Source: Colocasia esculenta
Taxonomy: Eukaryota; Streptophyta; Magnoliopsida; Alismatales; Araceae
Direction: 5' to 3'
Assembly: GCA_014218235.1 (NCBI GenBank)
Contig: CM024766.1
Location: 70,235,207-70,299,206 of the forward strand
DNA length: 64,000 nucleotides
The translations under genes were made by a program, and so were the position numbers. Below, one piece after another: positions 58,301 to 64,000 of the stretch (positions within the stretch are counted from its first letter, which is position 1; each line of letters starts with the position of its first letter). Under the pieces are notes generated by a model, which saw only the letters and a program-made list of their open reading frames with translations, was not told the origin of the DNA and made no database searches.

Positions 58301-58622
58301 ATTTGTGTATTTCATAAGTATGTAATTTGAACATTGTACTAGAAGTATCATGAAAAGGGTGTATAAGTGTGGACATTTGTATTTAATTTCAGAATTTAAA
58401 TTATGTGAACTCTTAGTTCCTTTTTGTTAATTGCAAACTGCATGTATGTTTAATGTGGATGATGAATGAATGAAGACTATGGTCTTTTACTTCCGCTACT
58501 CTGTGGTATATTCGCGTGTATCTCAGTTGTATGTATCGTTTGGGTAAATGTCCCACTGTGGCAGCGCTCGCTATACCGACGTGGGTTGGTATAACCGTAC
58601 CGGTATAATGAGGGCCATCACA
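55350..58622 (+). repeat. 5' LTR of element H (about 3.27 kb)
   Basis: Ends in ATCACA, five bases before the primer site. Notable parts: a GC-rich block with inverted GCGTCC/GGACGC repeats (about 55580-55680), a second such block near 56275-56310, and a low-complexity tract of GTGTAA/ATGTG repeats (about 57120-57680). Several open frames of 60-125 residues inside it show no domain and are treated as chance. Confidence 0.9.
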
Positions 58623-58627
58623 GAGAT

Positions 58628-58639
58628 TGGTATCAGAGC
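58628..58639 (+). other. Primer-binding site of element H
   Basis: TGGTATCAGAGC, exact initiator tRNA-Met type, after a 5-base spacer from the LTR. Confidence 0.95.
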
Positions 58640-58695
58640 GACCGGTTGAGATTGCACATGAATATACCTAAGTCATCATCCCCATCGCATGCTAA

Positions 58696-58802
58696 GTATG
58701 TCCACATGTGTAGAAAACACTAATAAGAAGTGAATGATAGATAAGAAAATGGTTAGAAAACTTAGTAACCTAGCTCTAATGGTGGCTGAAATTTTATTAC
58801 AG
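58696..58802 (+). other. Possible leader intron of element H
   Basis: GTATGTCC donor (58696) and an AT-rich stretch with CTAAT elements, ending TTTTATTACAG two bases before the gag ATG at 58805. Splicing is inferred; it would not change the protein. Confidence 0.4.
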
Positions 58803-59017
58803 CCATGGCTTCTCGTGGACGACGTGGAGGTGTGCCAGCTCGCGACGACGAGCAGAGGCGTGATGATCAGGAGGAGCAACAGGCCCCGGCACCACGAGGA
58901 CCTGTGCTTCCCCCACCACCGCCAGTGGACTATGGAGTATTCATGCAAGGTCTGGTGCAAGCCATGCAGACGCAGGCCCACACCCAGGCAGCACTCCAGG
59001 CCTAGTTGGAGGCCCAG

Positions 59018-59094
59018 GTAGAATAATGAAACAACTAAGTAGTTTGCTATTTAAATTGCATGATATTGTGTTTATTGTATATTGTTTAATGTAG
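59018..59094 (+). other. Candidate gag intron 1 of element H (77 bp, phase 0)
   Basis: Donor CAG|GTAGAA, U-rich interior, acceptor TTTAATGTAG followed by CAG. A tandem TAGCAG acceptor would allow removal of 77 or 80 bases, both in frame. Joining the exons keeps the Gln/Ala-rich gag frame. The interior is AT-rich, unlike its exons. Confidence 0.7.
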
Positions 59095-59289
59095 CAGGCT
59101 CAGGCCCCAGCTCAGGGCCATGGTGGACCTTCCATCATGGAGCGATTCAAGAGGATGACCCCATCCTCTTTTAAGGGGGAGAGTGATCCGCTAATGGCAG
59201 AAAGCTGGATGAGGGAGACAGAGCAAATCTTCTGAGCTATCAGGTGTCCTGATGAGGACAAGGTGACATTAGCCACCTACATGCTACAG

Positions 59290-59365
59290 GTATGTTTTGG
59301 TTTATGCTTGTATGTTGTTTGTCAAGTTAGAATTGTTAGTTGGTGCTTATGAAGGTGTATTGCAG
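59290..59365 (+). other. Candidate gag intron 2 of element H (76 bp, phase 0)
   Basis: Donor CAG|GTATGTTT, close to the plant consensus, acceptor GTATTGCAG. It splits the conserved gag core between YMLQ and ERADVWW. Element F has the same core uninterrupted (FLLERGARAWW), so the extra 76 bases are an interruption. The open frame runs through it on the downstream side, which can hide it from simple gene finding. Confidence 0.78.
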
Positions 59366-60100
59366 GAGAGAGCTGATGTATGGTGGTCCTCCCTACTACG
59401 TACACGCTTCGAGGACGGAGCAGTAGACGTGGCGTGGGACGCGTTCGTGAGGCTCTTCCGAGCCAAGTTCGTCCCAGAGCACATCCAGGACAAGATGGAG
59501 CAAGAATTCCTTTCCCTGACGCAAGGATTAATGACCGTCCTGGAATACGAGGCAAGGTTTTCTGAACTTTCTAAATATGCACCGCATATAGTAGAGGATG
59601 AGCGCAGGAAGACCAAGAAATTTGTGATGGGTCTCAAACCATCACTGAGGACGAGGCTCGTGGCGTTCGACCACCGCACGCTAGACGAGGCCCTCAGCGC
59701 AGCCTGCAGACAGGAGGGAGAAATGGAACAATATCTGGAGGAGAAGAAGGCTTCGCAGAAGAGGCCGGCAATGACGTTCCAGCGGCAGGATAAAAAGAAA
59801 ACGGTGTACCAGACACCGCAGAAACCAATGACAGTCAGCAACTCTCAGGTACCTTCTGTACGTTCCCCCGGTGCGAAGAAAGAGTGTCCCCATTGTGGGA
59901 AGACACATGGTGGGTCCGAGTGTTGGTTAGTAGCGGGTAGATGCCTAAAGTGTGGGAGCAGCGACCACAAGATCAAAGACTGCCCAAGACTCCAGCAGGG
60001 AGCTCAGCGTGGAGCACCAGTACCAGCAGTAGCGGCAGCCGCGCCAGCTACAGGACGACTAGGAAGGCCTCGAGCTCCAGCTCGAGTGTTTGCTTTAGCT

Positions 60101-63100
60101 CGTGAGGACGCCGAGCAGGCGGAGCATGTCACCGAAGGTACGGTTTTGCTTTTCGGTGTGCACGCTCGGGTTTTGTTTGATACGGGTGCTACTCACTCGT
60201 TCATTTCCGAGCGGTTCGCTAGGCAGTTAGCCCTAGAGTCAGGCATAGAGTCTGAGGAGTTAGAGGTCCCTTTGTCTGTGCACACCCCTGCGGGTACGAT
60301 ATCGACTAGGAAGTGCATTCCGTCGTTACCTGTGTGCATTGAGGATAGATTCCTAGATGGGTGTTCCTTCTTGCTAAAGATGAAGGACTATGATTGTATT
60401 CTTGGTCTGGATTGGCTAGAGAAGCACTATGCATTAGTGGATTGTCGTAGGAAGAAGATTGTTTTCCGCATTCCTGGCGAGGACGAGTTCTCTCATCCCT
60501 TGCCAAAGAATTTAGCGGGAAAGCTAGTTATCTCTGCCATGAAGGCGATGCGCATGGTGAACAAGGGTTGTGACGCATTCCTTGCCAGCGTTATGTTAGT
60601 GCCCGATGCTGGTTCGTCACTGACTCTTGTGGAGATCGATGTGGTGCAGAAATTTCCAGATGTCTTTCCCGATGACTTGTCTGGATTGCCACCGGATAGG
60701 GAGATAGAGTTCACTATAGAGTTGCTTCCAGGCACCTCTCCTATCTCAAAGGCCCCATATAGGATGGCCCCTGCAGAATTAGCCGAGTTGAGGAAGCAAT
60801 TGCAAGAATTGCTTGATAAGGGATTTATTCGCCCTAGTGTTTCCCCTTGGGGCGCACCTGTATTATTCGTCAAGAAGAAAGACGGGTCACTTAGGTTGTG
60901 CATTGATTATAGAAAGCTAAACCAAGTGACTGTGAAGAACAGGTATCCCTTACCTCGGATTGATGATCTGTTTGACCAGTTGCAGGATGCATCAATCTTC
61001 TCTAAGATTGACTTGCGATCTAGTTATCATCAGTTGAGGATTAGGAGTGAGGATGTGTCCAAGACGGCATTTAGGTCCCGTTATGGACATTATGAGTTTT
61101 TGGTTCTTCCCTTCGAATTGACCAACGCCCCTGCAGCGTTCATGGATCTCATGAACCGGGTGTTTAGTCCGTATTTAGATAGCTTTGTTGTTGTGTTTAT
61201 TGATGACGTGTTGGTCTATTCTCCGGATGAGGCCACACATCGTCAGCATTTGAGGTTAGTCTTAGAGGTTCTCCGTGAGCACAAGTTGTATGCGAAGTTC
61301 AGCAAGTGTGAGTTCTGGTTGCGCGAGGTTCACTTTCTCGGGCATGTTATCTCTGGCGCTGGTGTTGCAGTTGATCCAGCAAAGGTCCAGGCAGTTATGG
61401 ATTGGGAGATTCCCCAGACGCCTTCGAAGATTCGTAGTTTCATTGAGTTAGCTGGTTATTATCGGCGATTCATTGAGGGTTTCTCATCCATCGCCGCCCC
61501 TTTGACAAAGCTGACCCAGAAAGGTGAGAAGTTCGTATGGTCTGAGGCATGTGAGCGTAGCTTTCAGCTATTAAAGGCTAAGCTTACTTCTGCTCCGGTA
61601 TTGGTATTGCCTAGTGGTCTAGAGGGCTTTGCCATTTATACGGATGCATCTCAGATTGGTTTAGGCTGTGTACTCATGCAGCGAGAGAGGGTAGTGGCTT
61701 ATGCTTCTCGTCAGTTGAAGGAGCATGAGAGGAACTATCCGACTCATGATTTGGAGCTCGCAGCTGTGGTTCATGCACTAAAGATCTGGAGGCACTATCT
61801 TTACGGTGTCAGATTTGAGGTGTTTACCGACCACAAGAGCTTGAGGTATCTTTTCTCCCAAAAGGAATTAAACCTAAGGCAGAGGAGATGGATTGAGTTC
61901 TTGAAGGACTATGACTTCGACCTTCAGTATCATCCTGGAAAGGCGAACGTCGTAGCGGATGCTCTTAGTAGAAAGAGATCTTCGCTCCAGCAGGATTGGA
62001 AGATGTTGGAGGATGCAGCGTGCTCTATGACCGAGTTAGAGCCATCGTTGTGTCAGGCTTTTGTAGCTCAGCTATCCCTTAGATCCTCAGTCTTGGATGA
62101 GGTGATTGAGCAGCAGAAAGCCGATCCTAGATTGTTAGAGTTAGTGGGTAAGGCGGGCATTGCTCGTGATGAGGACGGTGTGATTAGATTTCAGCACCAT
62201 GTTTGTGTCCCCGATGTGGTAGATGTCCGTGAGCATGTGTTAGAGGAGGCTCATAGATCGCAATTCTCTATTCATCCGGGTAACACTAAGATGTATCAAG
62301 ACCTGAAGAGATCATTTTGGTGGTCCGGCATGAAGAAGGATGTTGCGGATTATGTGTCTAGATGTCTAGTATGTCAGTAGGTGAAAGCCGAGTGACAGCG
62401 ACCATCCGGCCTTATGCAGAGGATGGATATCCCCGTATGGAAGTGGGAAGCTGTCACTATGGATTTCGTATCGGGTTTGCCTCGATCTAGAAGGGGCAAT
62501 GACTCGATTTGGGTAGTTGTAGATAGATTCTCGAAGACTGCTCATTTCTTGCCTATGAAGAAGAAGCAGTCAGTAGAGAGTTTGGCTAGATTGTATGTTA
62601 GCGGTATCATTAGATTGCATGGTGTGCCGAAGTCGATCATTTCGGATCGAGATCCGAGATTTACTTCGAGATTGTGGAAGGGTCTTCAGGATGCATTAGG
62701 TTCGGAGCTTAAGCTCAGTTCGGCGTTTCATCCCCAGACCGATGGACAGTCCGAGAGGACTATCCAGACGCTCGAGGATATGTTGAGAGCATGTGTTCTG
62801 GATTGGAAAGATGATTGGGAGCGTCATTTACCTCTTGTGGAGTTCGCATACAACAACAGCTTTCATGCTAGTATTGGTATGGCTCCATTCGAGGCGTTGT
62901 ATGGTAGGCCCTGCAGATCTCCTTTATGTTGGGAGGAGACTGGTGATAGGCAGCTGATCGGACCGGAGTTAGTTCGGGAAACTTCGGATAAGATTCAGCT
63001 TATCAGGAAAAGGCTTGTTGCGGCACAGGATAGGCAGAAGAGTTATGCCGACAACAGAAGAAAGGATTTGGAGTTCGAGGTTGGCAATCATGTCTTCTTG

Positions 63101-63499
63101 AAGATATCGCCTACTCGAGGTGTTGTCAGATTTGGCAGGCATAGCAAGCTAAGCCCTAGATTCATTGGCCCATATGAGATTCTCAGACGTTTGGGCAGCG
63201 TGGCGTACGAGCTAGCTTTACCCCCAGCTTTGGCTAGCGTTCACCCGGTATTCCACGTATCTATGCTCAGGAAGTATGTCCGAGATCCGTCTCATGTGAT
63301 TAGTCATGAGCCAGTGGAGATCCAGCCAGATCTTTCGTATGTCGAGCAACCAGTAGCCATTCTTGACCGGAAGGTTCAGCATCTCCGGAACAAGAGTATC
63401 GCGTCGGTGAAAGTTCTATGGCGGAACTTCTCACGTGAGGAGGCTACTTGGGAGCTTGAGGATGCGATGAAGAAGAAGTATCCCCTTTTGTTTGAGTAG
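60101..63499 (+). pseudogene. pol: pol of element H: protease, RT, RNase H, integrase with chromodomain-like tail (two stops)
   Basis: Same frame as gag exon 3 up to 62380. Protease LFDTGATHSFIS (about 60173-60208). RT from FPDVFPDDLSGLPPDREIEF, with VFIDDVLVYS near 61195-61225; the motif usually reading FGLTNAP is FELTNAP. RNase H has YTDAS, ELAAVV, TDHKSL and VVADALSRK, with all acidic positions present. The integrase zinc domain (about 62250-62377: H...H...CLVC) ends at TAG 62378-62380, followed by TGA 62393-62395. Then 62414-63499 has TMDFVSGLP, ISDRDPRF and TDGQSERT, HVSMLRKYV, and the tail KVLWRNFSREEATWE. Both stops fit C-to-T changes. This is the least damaged pol in the window. Confidence 0.93.
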
Positions 63500-63544
63500 T
63501 GTCGTTCTAACTTCGAGGACGAAGTTTCTTTAAGGGGGAGAGGG
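63500..63544 (+). other. 3' end and polypurine tract of element H
   Basis: A 7-bp inverted repeat AACTTCG/CGAAGTT (63509-63515, 63520-63526) precedes the purine run AAGGGGGAGAGGG (63532-63544), which directly abuts the 3' LTR. Confidence 0.88.
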
Positions 63545-64000
63545 TGTAAGACCCTCGAATTTCCGTCGCATTAATTGTATTTATGTGTGTATATTTGTGC
63601 TTGTGTATGTATGTACATATTTACGTACGCATTAATTAGTATAATTACGTGTGCATGTGTTTATGTTAGATGTAAATAATGCATGTATTGAATGGTGATA
63701 GTATGGATATAATACCGTATACATATTGCATGTATATATGCATGGTTTTCTGCATAACTTAGGGTTCTGGCCGAAGGCCCCTTGGCGTCAACCCCTGGCC
63801 GCTGAGGTGGTGTCAGCGTCCAGACCTGGACGCCGACACTAATCTCGGCGTCCAGCGATATGGACGCCAATCTCTCTGGCCTGCATGCGCAGCAGACCTG
63901 CAAGCTTCTGAAACAAGGCAAGCCAACCATTGGGGGTTGTCCCCAACGGCTCTGAAGGCTGTCAAATCGGCCTGGTGAGTGGGAGAGAGACTCTCTTTAG
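63545..64000 (+). repeat. 3' LTR of element H, first 456 bp
   Basis: Begins TGTAAGACCC and matches 55350-55805 with no indels and about 8 substitutions by hand count. The rest lies beyond the window. Confidence 0.95.

Larger units (their letters stand above)
58805..60100 (+). pseudogene. gag: gag of element H, three exons with two stops
   Basis: Exon 1 (58805-59017) starts MASRGRRGGVPARDD, is basic then Pro/Gln-rich, and is exactly 71 codons. Exon 2 (59095-59289, 65 codons) has the gypsy gag start of the core (ERFKRMTPSSFKG, CPDEDKV). Exon 3, from 59366, continues with ADVWWSSLL, FRAKFVPEHIQDKMEQEF and YEARFSELSKYAPH. It ends in an atypical Cys/His cluster CPHCGKTHGGSEC and a classic knuckle CLKCGSSDHKIKDC (about 59885-59985). 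TAG at 59003-59005 and TGA near 59233-59235 break exons 1 and 2. Both look like C-to-T changes of CAG and CGA codons. Without splicing the frame cannot run from exon 1 to exon 3. Confidence 0.85.
55350..64000 (+). mobile_element. Element H: plus-strand gypsy chromovirus, cut by the right window edge
   Basis: 5' LTR 55350-58622, primer site, gag with two introns, pol, polypurine tract, 3' LTR from 63545. LTRs start TGTAAGACCC. The first 456 bases of the two LTRs differ at about 8 positions by hand count, seven of them transitions, so insertion is fairly recent. The integrase tail (VKVLWRNFSREEATWE) is chromodomain-like as in F. The second flanking target copy is beyond the window. Confidence 0.94.

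Overview
The window is a block of plant nuclear DNA made entirely of LTR retrotransposons, with no host gene, rRNA or tRNA gene that I can recognise. The evidence for a flowering plant (probably a eudicot; species not resolvable) is AT-rich sequence, Ty1/copia elements of the Sirevirus/Maximus type with an extra env-like gene after pol, Ty3/gypsy chromovirus elements with a chromodomain-like integrase tail, and primer-binding sites matching plant initiator tRNA-Met. Every coding region is broken by stops or frameshifts.

I resolve seven elements (named here A and C to H) and one LTR fragment, stacked inside one another. G is an old, pol-less gypsy remnant on the minus strand (41620-43076 plus 53511-55349) and forms the base. 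D, a minus-strand Sirevirus (4298-41619), abuts the truncated 3' LTR of G. F, a minus-strand gypsy element (43077-53510), sits in the G gag. H, a plus-strand gypsy element (55350 to past the right edge), sits in the G 5' LTR. A, a minus-strand Sirevirus (past the left edge to 4297), sits in the D 3' LTR. C, a plus-strand Sirevirus (11476-36720), sits in the D integrase. E, a plus-strand Sirevirus (22743-35423), sits in the C 3' LTR. Target-site duplications, rejoining LTRs and restored reading frames support the order G, then D, then C, then E.

The Sirevirus layout is LTR, tRNA-Met primer site, gag with two zinc knuckles, protease, integrase, reverse transcriptase, RNase H, env-like ORF, polypurine tract, LTR. 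A and E form one family group and C and D another. Each group has its own short-motif array in the LTR: GTCGAC-centred palindromes in A and E, CGATT-type repeats in C and D. In E the palindromes recur in gag and upstream of the env-like gene, and in A they recur in gag.

The gypsy layout is LTR, primer site, gag, protease, RT, RNase H, integrase with chromodomain-like tail, polypurine tract, LTR. H is the youngest-looking: its visible LTR pair differs at about 8 of 456 positions by hand count. Its gag is split by two short phase-0 introns, with a possible third in the leader. F, a relative in the same window, has no intron at the position matching the second one. H is also broken only by stops that look like C-to-T changes, as expected from cytosine methylation.
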